NCBI RefSeq assembly: GCF_018324205.1
Contig: NZ_AP023356.1
Span: forward strand, 9,306,501 to 9,370,500
DNA length: 64,000 nucleotides
Source of the DNA: Actinoplanes ianthinogenes
GTDB lineage: Bacteria; Actinomycetota; Actinomycetes; Mycobacteriales; Micromonosporaceae
Reading direction: 5' to 3'
Shown here one piece after another: positions 33,966 through 42,020 of this stretch. The number at the start of each line of letters is the position of its first letter. Position 1 is the first letter of the stretch. The notes below the pieces were generated by a model that saw nothing but the letters and a program-made list of their open reading frames with translations, was not told where the DNA came from and ran no database searches. The position numbers and the translations under genes were made by a program.

Positions 33966-34811
33966 TCAACAGCGGTCCACTTGAAGCAGGTCCTCCAGCG
34001 GGCGTGGTGGTCGGCCGGCAAGCAGCCGGACGCCGTCGCCGAGACGGGCAAGGTGCCCTTCGCGGATGGCGCGGCCGCTGCCGGTGAACAGCTCGAACGT
34101 TCCCGCATTGGCCGGATCGGCGACGAACGCGGCCCGGTGGCGTTCGTAAGCGTCGTCGCCGACGTCGACCCGCTCGATACGCGCGCCGAAACGTCCGCTC
34201 ACGAGCGCCAGATAGCCGTCAGCGGTGACCAGGGCCGGACCGGTGACGTCGTACACGTGGCCCTCGTGCCCGTCGCCGGTGAGCGCGCCGGCGGCCGCGG
34301 CGGCGCAGTCGGCTCGCGCGACGAACGCGTGGCCGCCGTCGCCGAGGTTGGTGATCCACCGCCCGTCGCGGGCGTAGCAGCGGGCGAGCTCGGTGCGAAG
34401 GTCGGCGTACAGGGCATTACGCAGGATCGTCCACGGCACCCCGGCCGCGGTGAGGTCGGCCTCGCTGTGCAGGTGGATGCCCGCTGCCGGGAACGGGTTG
34501 TCCCGCACCGGGTTCTGCACGGAGGTATAGACGATTCGCTCGACTCCGGCCCGCGCCGCCGCCTGGAACGCGGCACGATGCGCGCCCACCGCGTCCCGCG
34601 CACCGATCGTGCTGATCACCAGCAGCCGATCCACACCCCGGAACGCCTCCTCGAGCGTGTGCGGCCGCTCGAAGTCCCCGTACCGCGTCCGGGCGTCGAT
34701 CCTGGTCCTGGATATCGGCACCAGCGACCCGGCAGGCGTCCCTCGGGCGAGCAGCTCATCGATCACCAGGCGGCCGAGCCGCCCCGACGCCCCCGTCACG
34801 GCAACGATCAC
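33966..34811 (-). CDS. NmrA-like NAD(P)-binding oxidoreductase (QorB-like SDR)
   Basis: 281 aa from GTG 34811. IVAVTGASGRLGRLVIDELLARG is the Rossmann nucleotide-binding motif. IVYTSVQNP, HLHSEADLTAAGVPWTILRNALY and AAAGALTGDGHEGHVYDVTGPA are typical of atypical short-chain dehydrogenases such as quinone oxidoreductase QorB. Probably reduces quinones or acts as a redox sensor. The longer frame upstream is the antisense of the next gene and is rejected. Confidence 0.87.
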   Translation of the reverse strand: MIVAVTGASGRLGRLVIDELLARGTPAGSLVPISRTRIDARTRYGDFERPHTLEEAFRGVDRLLVISTIGARDAVGAHRAAFQAAARAGVERIVYTSVQNPVRDNPFPAAGIHLHSEADLTAAGVPWTILRNALYADLRTELARCYARDGRWITNLGDGGHAFVARADCAAAAAGALTGDGHEGHVYDVTGPALVTADGYLALVSGRFGARIERVDVGDDAYERHRAAFVADPANAGTFELFTGSGRAIREGHLARLGDGVRLLAGRPPRPLEDLLQVDRC

Positions 34812-34867
34812 GGCCGTCAACCTAGCCCGCGAGGTCAACCGGATCCGCTGGAGCAGGGAGACAGGTG

Positions 34868-35377
34868 CTAATCGGGTTCTGATCGTGGCGGGGTGACCGC
34901 GAGGCGGGCATCGGTGATGTTGTCGAAGCGGGTGTCGCCGCCGGTGACGAGCACGAAATGCCTGCTCACCGCGGCCTGATAGACCTCCAGCGGCCCGGCC
35001 GGACCGAGATCGTCCGGACCCACCCGGCGCTCGGCGGGCAGCCGCGTGTTCAGCATGGTCAGCGCCGACGCGTAGGCGTCGCGGGGGAGCAGCTCGGCGG
35101 TCGCCTCCAGGTAGATCGCCTCCGCCTGGCCGATCGGCGCGTTCGTGTCGAAGACCGTGATGCTCACCGTCGGGCGCACCGCGATGTTGCGCGAGTGCCG
35201 GCTGTCCGGCGCGGACACCCACAGAATTCGATCCTCACCGGCGGCCGCGAAGAACACCGGGGTCGCCCACGGATTCCCGTCGCCGTCGGCGGTGCCGAGC
35301 ACGAGGTACCGATGCTGAGCGAGCATCCGGGGCACGGTCGCCCACAGAGCCGCCTGCACCGCCGGATCGCTGTCCAT
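34868..35377 (-). CDS. Pyridoxamine 5'-phosphate oxidase-fold flavin protein
   Basis: 169 aa with YLVLGTADGDGNPWATPVFFA and ILWVSAPDSRHSRNIAVRPTVSITVF, the split-barrel FMN/F420-binding pattern. Likely an F420- or FMN-dependent reductase rather than true PdxH. GGAGGAGG stands before ATG 35377. Adjacent on the same strand to the NmrA-like gene (56 bp gap). Confidence 0.85.
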   Translation of the reverse strand: MDSDPAVQAALWATVPRMLAQHRYLVLGTADGDGNPWATPVFFAAAGEDRILWVSAPDSRHSRNIAVRPTVSITVFDTNAPIGQAEAIYLEATAELLPRDAYASALTMLNTRLPAERRVGPDDLGPAGPLEVYQAAVSRHFVLVTGGDTRFDNITDARLAVTPPRSEPD

Positions 35378-35406
35378 CAGGCCTCCTCCGCGCAGAAGGC
35401 CATCAT

Positions 35407-35429
35407 AGTTTTCGGTACGCCCTGAGCAC
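35407..35429 (+). repeat. 23-nt dispersed promoter-proximal element, copy 2
   Basis: Plus-strand copy of the element at 32988-33010 (2 mismatches), 25 bp before the fructosamine-kinase-like gene. Confidence 0.5.
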
Positions 35430-35454
35430 CGCACCGAGCCTAAGATCAACAAAC

Positions 35455-36336
35455 GTGACTTCCTCCGGGCAATACCTGTTGGAGTGTGTGCGAAGGGCCG
35501 GGATGCTCGACGTCGTCGCCGTGGAGCCGGCCTCCGGTGGGCTCGCGGCGCTCGCCGGCATCGCCACCCGGCGGGATGCGCCGCCGGTCTTCGTCAAGGC
35601 GTTCGCCGAGCCGCCGGACGAGGACGTGTTCGCCGCGGAGGCCGACGGGCTGGCCGCCCTGCGCGAGCTCGGCGGCCTGGCGACGCCCGAGGTGATCCTG
35701 GCGGATCGGAATCTGCTCGTGCTGTCGATGCTGGAGCCCAGGCCCGGCACGGAGAGCTTCTGGGAGCAGGCCGCCCACGTGCTCGCCGGGATGCATCTGA
35801 GCACGGTGAACCCCCGCTTCGGCTGGCATCGCGACAACTGGCTGGGGCGGCGGCGGCAGGTCAACACGTGGAGCGACGACGGCTTCGCGTTCTTCGCCGA
35901 GCATCGGCTGCTGCGCTGGCTCGGGGAGCCCCGCGTCGAGGCGGCCCTCGACACCGGTGACCGGGCGGCGCTGGAGCGGCTCTGCGGCCGGCTGCCCGAG
36001 GTGCTGCCGAAGCAGCCGGCCTGCCTGACGCACGGTGACCTGTGGGCGCAGAACGTGATGGCCACCGCGGACGGACGGCCTGCGCTGATCGACCCGGCCG
36101 TTTCCTACATGTGGGCGGAGGTGGACCTCGCGCACGTGTGGACCACCGCGCCGCCGCCCGAAGCGGCGCGGTTCTTCGCGGTCTATGCGGAGCTGACGTC
36201 CCTGGACGCGGGCTGGCGGGAGCGGATGCCGATCATCCAGTTGCGGCAGCATCTGGCGGTGCTGGCCCAGTTCGACCAGGACTGGGGCGCGGCCGGGCTC
36301 ATCCGCGCGACGCTCGCCCCGTTCCGGGCGCGATGA
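35455..36336 (+). CDS. Fructosamine-3-kinase family protein
   Basis: 293-aa small-molecule kinase that phosphorylates glycated amines for deglycation. PVFVKAF holds the ATP Lys, LTHGDLWAQNVM the catalytic Asp loop, and ALIDPAVSYMWAEVDLAHV the metal-binding Asp in the context typical of FN3K rather than APH. GTG 35455 follows TAAGAT by eight bases (possible leaderless start). Confidence 0.87.
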   Translation: MTSSGQYLLECVRRAGMLDVVAVEPASGGLAALAGIATRRDAPPVFVKAFAEPPDEDVFAAEADGLAALRELGGLATPEVILADRNLLVLSMLEPRPGTESFWEQAAHVLAGMHLSTVNPRFGWHRDNWLGRRRQVNTWSDDGFAFFAEHRLLRWLGEPRVEAALDTGDRAALERLCGRLPEVLPKQPACLTHGDLWAQNVMATADGRPALIDPAVSYMWAEVDLAHVWTTAPPPEAARFFAVYAELTSLDAGWRERMPIIQLRQHLAVLAQFDQDWGAAGLIRATLAPFRAR

Positions 36337-36381
36337 CCTCGCCGGTCGGCACGACCGGGTGACGCCCACTACTGTGATCGG

Positions 36382-37206
36382 ATGAAGTTCGGGCTGTACG
36401 GACTGCACCGCGACCGCAACGTCGATCCCGCCGTCCTGGCCCGGCGCGCCAGGCTCGCCGAGGAGGCGGGCTTCGAGTCGCTCTGGGTCGGCGACCACAT
36501 CGCGCTTCCCCTCGGCGAGGGCAACCCGCCCCGCCTGGAGGCCATGGTCGCGCTGACCTATCTGGCGGCCGTGACCACCCGGGTCCGCCTCGGGGTCGGC
36601 CTGATCGTGCTCCCGCAGCGCCAGCCGGTACTCCTGGCCAAACAGCTCACCTCCCTGGACGTGCTGTCCGGCGGCCGGCTCACCGTCGCCGTCGGCGCCG
36701 GATACGTCGAGCCCGAGCTGCACGCGATGGGCGTGACCCTGGCCGAGCGGGGCGCCCGCACCGACGAATACCTGACCGCGATGCGCGCGTTGTGGGCCAC
36801 GGAGCCGGCGTTCGACGGCCGGTTCGTGTCGTACTCCGGCGTCGTCCAGCATCCGCAGCCGGTCCAGCGCCCGCACCCGCCGATCGTGGTCGGTGGACAC
36901 TCCGCCGCCGCCTACCGCCGGGCGGTCCGGCAGGGGAGCGGCTGGTACGGCTGGGGCCTGGACGTCGAGCAGACCGCGAAGACGCTGTTCACCCTGGCCG
37001 AGACCGCCCGCGGGGAGCACCGGCCGGCGGAGCTGGGCGAGCTGGAGATCACCATCACCCCGCCGGGCCCGCCGGACCTCGACACCGCCCGCCGGTACGC
37101 CGAGCTCGGCGTCGACCGGCTCATCATCGAGCTGGAAGGCATCGACGACGACGCGGTCGACGGCGTGATCGCCTCGGTCGGGGAAACCCTGGCCGGCCGG
37201 GTCTGA
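36382..37206 (+). CDS. LLM-class (luciferase-like) F420-dependent oxidoreductase
   Basis: 274-aa TIM-barrel enzyme. FGLYGLHRDRNVDP, EEAGFESLWVGDHIALP, VRLGVGLIVLPQRQPVLLAKQLTSLDVLSGGRLTVAVGAGY and RPHPPIVVGGHS are family blocks. Expected to use reduced F420 on an unknown substrate. TACTGT ends six bases before ATG 36382, suggesting a leaderless transcript. It stops at the edge of the Tat-motif relic (opposite strand). Confidence 0.92.
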   Translation: MKFGLYGLHRDRNVDPAVLARRARLAEEAGFESLWVGDHIALPLGEGNPPRLEAMVALTYLAAVTTRVRLGVGLIVLPQRQPVLLAKQLTSLDVLSGGRLTVAVGAGYVEPELHAMGVTLAERGARTDEYLTAMRALWATEPAFDGRFVSYSGVVQHPQPVQRPHPPIVVGGHSAAAYRRAVRQGSGWYGWGLDVEQTAKTLFTLAETARGEHRPAELGELEITITPPGPPDLDTARRYAELGVDRLIIELEGIDDDAVDGVIASVGETLAGRV

Positions 37207-37207
37207 C

Positions 37208-37417
37208 TCACGGCCGCTCGTAAAGGCACCACTGGTCGAGCTGGAGGAGTGCCCGGGCGTAGGCCCGCGTGGTGGTCCCGGCGGTCAGCCCGGCGATCGC
37301 GACGTGTTCCATCGCCAGCTGCTCGGCATCGGCGAGGCCGGTGGGCGGCCGGCCCACGGTGAAACCGGTGGCGAGCCCGATCATCGCCACAGTCTTGATG
37401 AAGTCGCGGCGCGATCG
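37208..37417 (-). pseudogene. Fragment with Tat-like SRRDFIKT motif, probable gene relic
   Basis: An open minus-strand stretch reads SRRDFIKTVAMIGLATGFTVG then about 50 residues ending LLQLDQWCLYERP. SRRDFIKT followed by a hydrophobic run is a textbook twin-arginine signal, yet no ATG/GTG/TTG with a ribosome site opens the frame ahead of it. The nearest start (GTG 37390) lies inside the signal. The rest resembles the C-terminus of actinobacterial XRE/TPR regulators with an embedded RRxF motif. Either a truncated remnant or a short protein with an unrecognised start. Confidence 0.4.
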
Positions 37418-37485
37418 GAAGGCAGATCGCCATTCCCGGTGGGGACCGCCCTCACATCCTGACCGCGTTCGTCCAGACTGAACGG

Positions 37486-38064
37486 ATGACGTTGACGACC
37501 CGGCTGCTCACCCCGGAGACGTGGGACGACTTCGCCGCCCTCGTCGAGGCCAGCAACGGTGTCTGGGGCGGCTGCTGGTGCATGGCCTTCCACCCCGAGG
37601 GCGTCGGCCCCGGCCGCACCCCCGACGGCAACCGCGAGGCCAAACTCCGCCACGTCACCCGCGGGACCGTCCACCAGATCCTCGTCTACGACGGCGACCG
37701 CTGCGTCGGCTGGTGCCAGTTCGGCCCGCCCGCCGAACTCCCCAACGTCAAGAACCGGCGTACCTACGACCGTGACGCCGACACCCCACCGGATTGGCGG
37801 ATCGGCTGCGTCTTCACCAACGCCAAGGACCGCGGCACCGGCGTCGCCGCCACCGCGGTCGCCGCGGCGCTCGGCGAGATCCGGCGCGCCGGTGGCGGGA
37901 TCGTCGAAGCCTATCCGGAGCAGACCGAGGACCGGCCGCCCCAGCGTGGCGCCTACCTGCACACCGGCCCGGAGGAGCTGTACACCAGGCACGGCTTCAC
38001 CCGCGTCCGGAAGATCGCCAAGTGGCGCTGGGTCATGCGCGCCGAGGTACCCTCCACGACATGA
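37486..38064 (+). CDS. GNAT-family N-acetyltransferase
   Basis: 192 aa. GGCWCMAFHPEG near the N-terminus and IGCVFTNAKDRGTGVAATAVAAALGEIRRAGGG (acetyl-CoA pyrophosphate loop RGTGVA) followed by YTRHGFTRVRKIAKWRWVM identify a GNAT of the type with an N-terminal Cys-Trp-Cys motif. Substrate unknown. Its stop overlaps the start of the next gene (ATGA). Confidence 0.87.
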   Translation: MTLTTRLLTPETWDDFAALVEASNGVWGGCWCMAFHPEGVGPGRTPDGNREAKLRHVTRGTVHQILVYDGDRCVGWCQFGPPAELPNVKNRRTYDRDADTPPDWRIGCVFTNAKDRGTGVAATAVAAALGEIRRAGGGIVEAYPEQTEDRPPQRGAYLHTGPEELYTRHGFTRVRKIAKWRWVMRAEVPSTT

Positions 38065-38507
38065 TCGACCCCGTGTGGCACACCGCCTCCCTGGTCCATC
38101 TCCGGCGGATGCTCGCCTATGCGAAAGGCTCCCTCGACCACGACGCGAGCCGCAACATGGTCTTTGGTTTCCGGCAGCAGCTGGAGCTGACCCTGCCGTG
38201 GGGCATGGACGACGGCGACGCCGTGGTCCGCCTGACGCTGGCCCCGCCGCCGTCCGTGCAGACCGGCAAGCGTGGCCTGCTGTCCGTGGTCGTCTTCGCC
38301 GAGGCGGTCCGGTTCGGCGGCCGGCTCAACCCGCCGCACTACCCGGGCGACGGCAAGCCGATCACCCAGCCGCGTGGCGTGCCGTCGCTGACCACCAGCA
38401 TCGCGGACTACCTGCGCGAGCAGACGGACGGCAGCCCGCTCATCCCGGTCGGCGACGGCTCCCTCCGGTTCGTGCTCCCTTCCTTCCCGTCGACCCTGGA
38501 CTCGTAG
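38061..38507 (+). CDS. Conserved hypothetical protein coupled to GNAT
   Basis: 148 aa, no recognised family. ATG 38061 overlaps the GNAT stop, so it is real by coupling. The sequence has a helical start (WHTASLVHLRRMLAYAKGSL), a beta-rich middle and no TM or signal. It may form a complex with the acetyltransferase. Function not assigned. Confidence 0.65.
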   Translation: MIDPVWHTASLVHLRRMLAYAKGSLDHDASRNMVFGFRQQLELTLPWGMDDGDAVVRLTLAPPPSVQTGKRGLLSVVVFAEAVRFGGRLNPPHYPGDGKPITQPRGVPSLTTSIADYLREQTDGSPLIPVGDGSLRFVLPSFPSTLDS

Positions 38508-38557
38508 ACGGGCGATCGGATCCCGGAAAGCCGGAAGCTCCTGGCCTGCCCCGTGCC

Positions 38558-39274
38558 TCAGGTCGACTCGTACTCGTCCTCGTCCACGAAGCCGGCCTGG
38601 TCGCGCCACTCCTCCTGGCGCTCCCGCCACGCCGCGCGTTCCTCGGCCTCGCTGCCCGGCCGCCACCGGTCGCCGTCCTTGGTCAGGACCGGCGGGAACA
38701 GCCGGCCGTCGAGCCAGCGGGCCAGCCAGGCGGTCAGCGTCAGACCCTGCGGGAAGGACGGTGGCACGCCGGTCGGCACCCGGTACGCCGTCGTGCCCCA
38801 GATCTGCCCGCCGAGAAGGTCGATCTCGGTGGCGCCGCCGCCCTCCCAGTAGCAGAGCACCCGCCCGATCCGCGGCCGGTCCCCGCCGAAACTCGACCGG
38901 TCCCGGCTCACGTTCTGCGCGGACGTCAGCCGGATCAGGCCGTGCCCGGGACCGAACCCACCGTTGCCGACCTCCAGGTAGAGCCGCCGCAGCAACGGCG
39001 GGAACCGGCGCCGTGCCCGCTCCTCCAGCTCGTCCAGAAGCTCCGGCGGCGCCGGTTCGAGCGGCGGCAACGGCACCAGCCACCCGTTCGCCAGGGCCGT
39101 CGCGAACCGTTCGGTGCCCCGCCGGTACAGCCGGCGGAACGAACCCGGCGGCCACTCCTCGAGGTCATGCTCGTCGCCGTCGAGGTCGATCCCGTGCCGC
39201 CCCGGGATCCGATCCCGGTACAGCCCTGCCTCGACGAGCCGGCGGATCCCGTCGAAAACCTCGTCATCGGTCAC
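38558..39274 (-). CDS. SMI1/KNR4 (SUKH)-family protein
   Basis: 238 aa. PPLLRRLYLEVGNGGFGPGHGLIRL is the SUKH core and LTLTAWLARWLDGRLF the C-terminal helix. SUKH proteins include immunity proteins against polymorphic toxins; no toxin gene is adjacent, so an orphan immunity or housekeeping role is possible. The C-terminus is highly charged (EERAAWRERQEEWRDQ). Starts at ATG 39274. Confidence 0.82.
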   Translation of the reverse strand: MTDDEVFDGIRRLVEAGLYRDRIPGRHGIDLDGDEHDLEEWPPGSFRRLYRRGTERFATALANGWLVPLPPLEPAPPELLDELEERARRRFPPLLRRLYLEVGNGGFGPGHGLIRLTSAQNVSRDRSSFGGDRPRIGRVLCYWEGGGATEIDLLGGQIWGTTAYRVPTGVPPSFPQGLTLTAWLARWLDGRLFPPVLTKDGDRWRPGSEAEERAAWRERQEEWRDQAGFVDEDEYEST

Positions 39275-39294
39275 CGTGAAACTCCGTCAGCCGA

Positions 39295-39840
39295 GTGATT
39301 CCCTGTGGTGGGGGCGATGCTCGATGGCATCAGGGAACCGTCTGTGCGGTGACGGTACAGGCGGTCCCGTTCCTGATCGAACTCAGCGCCCTCACCGACC
39401 CGGACGAGTGCGACGGGGCAGCCCTGCCGGCGTCCGGGAGGCGATCGTCGCGGGCAGCCCGGCCCTGCCGCCGGCGATCGAGGATCCGGACCCGCTGGTC
39501 CGCGCGGCCGACGCCTGCGTGCTCGGGCGCTGCGGCGGCGCGGGAACAGTGAGAACGACCCCACGGTCCGCGGTCAGCGATGTCGCTGCCGGCCCGTTTC
39601 CGGACAAGTCGGTCCGCTCCCGCCGCACCTCACTCGCCGACCTCGACGCCGCGGCGGTCACAGCGGCCGCACGTGCCGGCGCCGCCGTGTCCCAGGTAGC
39701 GGACCTGCTGGCTGCCCTCGCCGCCCGGCTCATGCCGTCGGCGGTGGAGACGCCCCGGTCCGCTTCCTCAGCGACGGGGACGCTTCGGTCCGGTCGGCGG
39801 TGACGAGCGGAGCCCTCAGAGCGGTTCCCGGGACGACAGC
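39295..39840 (+). pseudogene. Degraded HEAT-repeat gene
   Basis: Between 39275 and 39901 no intact gene fits. HEAT-like segments occur in three different plus frames in order: TVQAVPFLIELSALTDPDE (from 39349), then AIVAGSPALPPAIEDPDPLV with RAADACVLGRCGG after a shift, and finally RFLSDGDASVRSAVTSGALR near 39761. This pattern is expected from a HEAT protein gene broken by at least two frameshifts and probably deletions. An intact HEAT gene is at 19849-21303. Confidence 0.6.
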
Positions 39841-39901
39841 GAGTCGTTCCAGCGGGACTTGCGGGAGGCGGTGGCAGCCTTGCTGGACGTCCGGGCCGCG
39901 G

Positions 39902-40438
39902 CTACTTCCGCACGCGGAAGCGGAGCATCGTGACGGCACCCGACTGGATGTTGCCGAACGGTTCCAGGTCGATCCGGTCCAGCCCGGACGGCGTGAAGCG
40001 GACCCCGTCGCCGAGCAGCACCGGCACGACGTACACCAGGATCTCGTCGACGAGCCCGCGCCGCAGGCACTGGGCGGCCACGTCGGCGCCGAGGATCTCC
40101 AGGTTCTTGCCGCCCGCGGCGCCGCGGGCGGTGGCAACGGCCTCCTCGATGTCACAGGTGAGGAACGTGACGGCAGGGTCCGGCTGCTCGGGCGGCTCGT
40201 GCGTGAGGACGAACTGCGGTCCGCCTTCATAAGGGGCGTCCGAGCCGGCCATCCGCTTGGCGACGTCGTAGGTGCCCCGGCCGACCAGCATGGCGCCGGT
40301 GGCCTCCATGACCTCCGGGAACGTGGTCGCGGTCAGGTATTCGAAGATCCAGTCCATCGTGTGACCGGGACCGGCGATGAATCCGTCCAGCGACATCGCC
40401 CTGTTCACGACCACTTTGCCGGTGCTCACAGCACTCAT
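39902..40438 (-). CDS. Dihydrofolate reductase-fold (RibD C-terminal-like) protein
   Basis: 178 aa from ATG 40438. VVVNRAMSLDGFIAGPGHTMDWIFEY, GAMLVGRGTYDVAKRM and EILGADVAAQCLRRGLVDEILVYVVPVLLGDGVRF are typical of the stand-alone RibD_C family. NADPH reductase-like with unknown substrate. Divergence from the copy at 24498 is large, so they are separate family members. Downstream lies only the HEAT relic. Confidence 0.88.
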   Translation of the reverse strand: MSAVSTGKVVVNRAMSLDGFIAGPGHTMDWIFEYLTATTFPEVMEATGAMLVGRGTYDVAKRMAGSDAPYEGGPQFVLTHEPPEQPDPAVTFLTCDIEEAVATARGAAGGKNLEILGADVAAQCLRRGLVDEILVYVVPVLLGDGVRFTPSGLDRIDLEPFGNIQSGAVTMLRFRVRK

Positions 40439-40475
40439 CCGCCTTCTCCGGGAATCGTGGGGCCTGGAGCCCGCA

Positions 40476-41357
40476 TCATAGGCCGAGCTCGGCGATGACC
40501 GAGGACAGCTCGCTGGCGTCGATCTCATAAGCGGTCCGGCCCGCCTGGGGGTCGCGGGCGTGCAGGGTGTGAAAGATCGGTGAGTGCGGGCCGCCGAGGT
40601 CGATCAGGGTGGCGGAGGCGCCCTTGACCGCGCGTTCGGTGCCGGGTGTCGCGGTCAGGTCGATGCGGGTGACCACGCCCGGGGTGACCCAGACCGGCAC
40701 GCCCGCGAGCATCCCGAACAGTTGCAGGTGGAAGTGTCCGCAGAGGATCAGCCGCACGTCGCTGCCGCCGATCGCGGCCGCGAGCTGGTCGCCGTTGCGC
40801 AGGCCGAGAGCGTCCTGCACCGCCACGCCGGGAACGACGACCGGCGGATGGTGAAAGGCGAGAATGGTGCCGTGCGGCGCCGGCGACGCCAGGATCTGCC
40901 GCAGCCACGCCAGCTGCGCCGCGCTGATCAGCCCGTACCCCTTGCCCGGCACGAGCGAGTCGAGCGTGACGATCCGATAGCCGGCGACCGTGGTCACCGC
41001 GGCCCGCTCACCGACGGCGTCGTCCAGCCGCTGTTCGGGCCGGTCCCGGCCGTCCGCGTCGAGGTGACCGCTGCCCAGCACCGCGGTGAACGCCGCCCGC
41101 TCATCATGGTTGCCGGTGGTCAGCAGAGCCGGAATGCCCCGATCCCCGGCAAACGTCAAGACCGCTTTGCGTACGTCTTCGTAAGCCTCCCGCGACCCGT
41201 CGTCGGCGATGTCGCCCGTGACGACGACGGCGTCCAGCCCGGGCAGCTCGCCGCAGTCGTCCAGGATGCGCCGCAACGAGTCCCGGGTGTCGACGCCCTC
41301 GCCGTCCGGCCCCGGCAAACGTGAAAGATGTGTGTCGGAAAGGTGCAGGATCCGCAT
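40476..41357 (-). CDS. CpdA-like metallophosphoesterase
   Basis: 293 aa. All metal-binding blocks are visible: SDTHLS, VTGDIADDGS, TTGNHDER, AFHHPP and CGHFHLQ. The arrangement is that of class III cyclic nucleotide phosphodiesterases (CpdA/Rv0805-like), so it probably hydrolyses cAMP or another phosphodiester in the cytosol. Located 37 bp upstream of the RibD-like gene on the same strand. Confidence 0.92.
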   Translation of the reverse strand: MRILHLSDTHLSRLPGPDGEGVDTRDSLRRILDDCGELPGLDAVVVTGDIADDGSREAYEDVRKAVLTFAGDRGIPALLTTGNHDERAAFTAVLGSGHLDADGRDRPEQRLDDAVGERAAVTTVAGYRIVTLDSLVPGKGYGLISAAQLAWLRQILASPAPHGTILAFHHPPVVVPGVAVQDALGLRNGDQLAAAIGGSDVRLILCGHFHLQLFGMLAGVPVWVTPGVVTRIDLTATPGTERAVKGASATLIDLGGPHSPIFHTLHARDPQAGRTAYEIDASELSSVIAELGL

Positions 41358-41430
41358 CCGGCGACGCTATCCAAGATCCCGGCATGGTGCGATCTCCCTG
41401 GACGCGCGAACGGGGGAGGGGGAGCCCGGT

Positions 41431-41964
41431 ATGCCTGGCTCGATCATGGGAGTGGTCGCCGGCACGGTGGCCGCGTTGCCGCTGGCCGGCCTGGTGGTGT
41501 GGGTGCTGGCACGCCGCCGCGGGACCATGCGGGACGCGCTGGCCGAGGTCGGCATCGTGTACGGCACGGTCCCGTGGATCTGGATGATCCTGCTGCCGGG
41601 GCATCGGGGCGGGGTGAACCTGGTGCCGCTGCACGACCTGGCCGAGGTCCTCGCGGTCGGTCCGGGGTTCGCGACCGTGCAGATCGTCGGCAACCTGCTG
41701 GTCTTCGCGGCGCTCGGCTTCTTCGCGCCGATCCGGTTCACGGCGCTGGCCTCGGTGCCCCGGATCCTCGCGGTCGGCGCCGCCGGATCCGTCCTCGTCG
41801 AGGTTCTCCAGTACGTGCTGCGCCTGGACCGCTTCTCCTCGGTGGACGACGTTCTGCTCAACGCGGCCGGCGCCGGGCTGGCCGCGCTGGCCTCACGCCG
41901 CTGGTGGCGTACCGAGCAGAGGTCACGTGAGGTACGCCGCGAGCGGGATGTCCTGCTCCCGTAG
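41431..41964 (+). CDS. VanZ-family membrane protein
   Basis: 177 aa with four to five TM helices and the VanZ pattern NLVPLHDL, QIVGNLLVFAALGFFAP, VLVEVLQYVLRLDRFSSVDDVLLNAAGAGLAAL. VanZ proteins influence teicoplanin-type resistance or envelope stress; no van cluster is present. GGGAGGGGGAG precedes ATG 41431. Confidence 0.9.
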   Translation: MPGSIMGVVAGTVAALPLAGLVVWVLARRRGTMRDALAEVGIVYGTVPWIWMILLPGHRGGVNLVPLHDLAEVLAVGPGFATVQIVGNLLVFAALGFFAPIRFTALASVPRILAVGAAGSVLVEVLQYVLRLDRFSSVDDVLLNAAGAGLAALASRRWWRTEQRSREVRRERDVLLP

Positions 41965-42020
41965 CGCCGCGATCAGGCGCCCGCCGGCAAGGAGCCAAGG
42001 AGCCGGCGGGCGCGGGCCGG

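Noticed and set aside
38558..39274. SUKH protein as part of a toxin-immunity (polymorphic toxin) system
   Set aside because: No toxin, WXG100, secretion or other immunity gene lies nearby; only the family membership suggests it.
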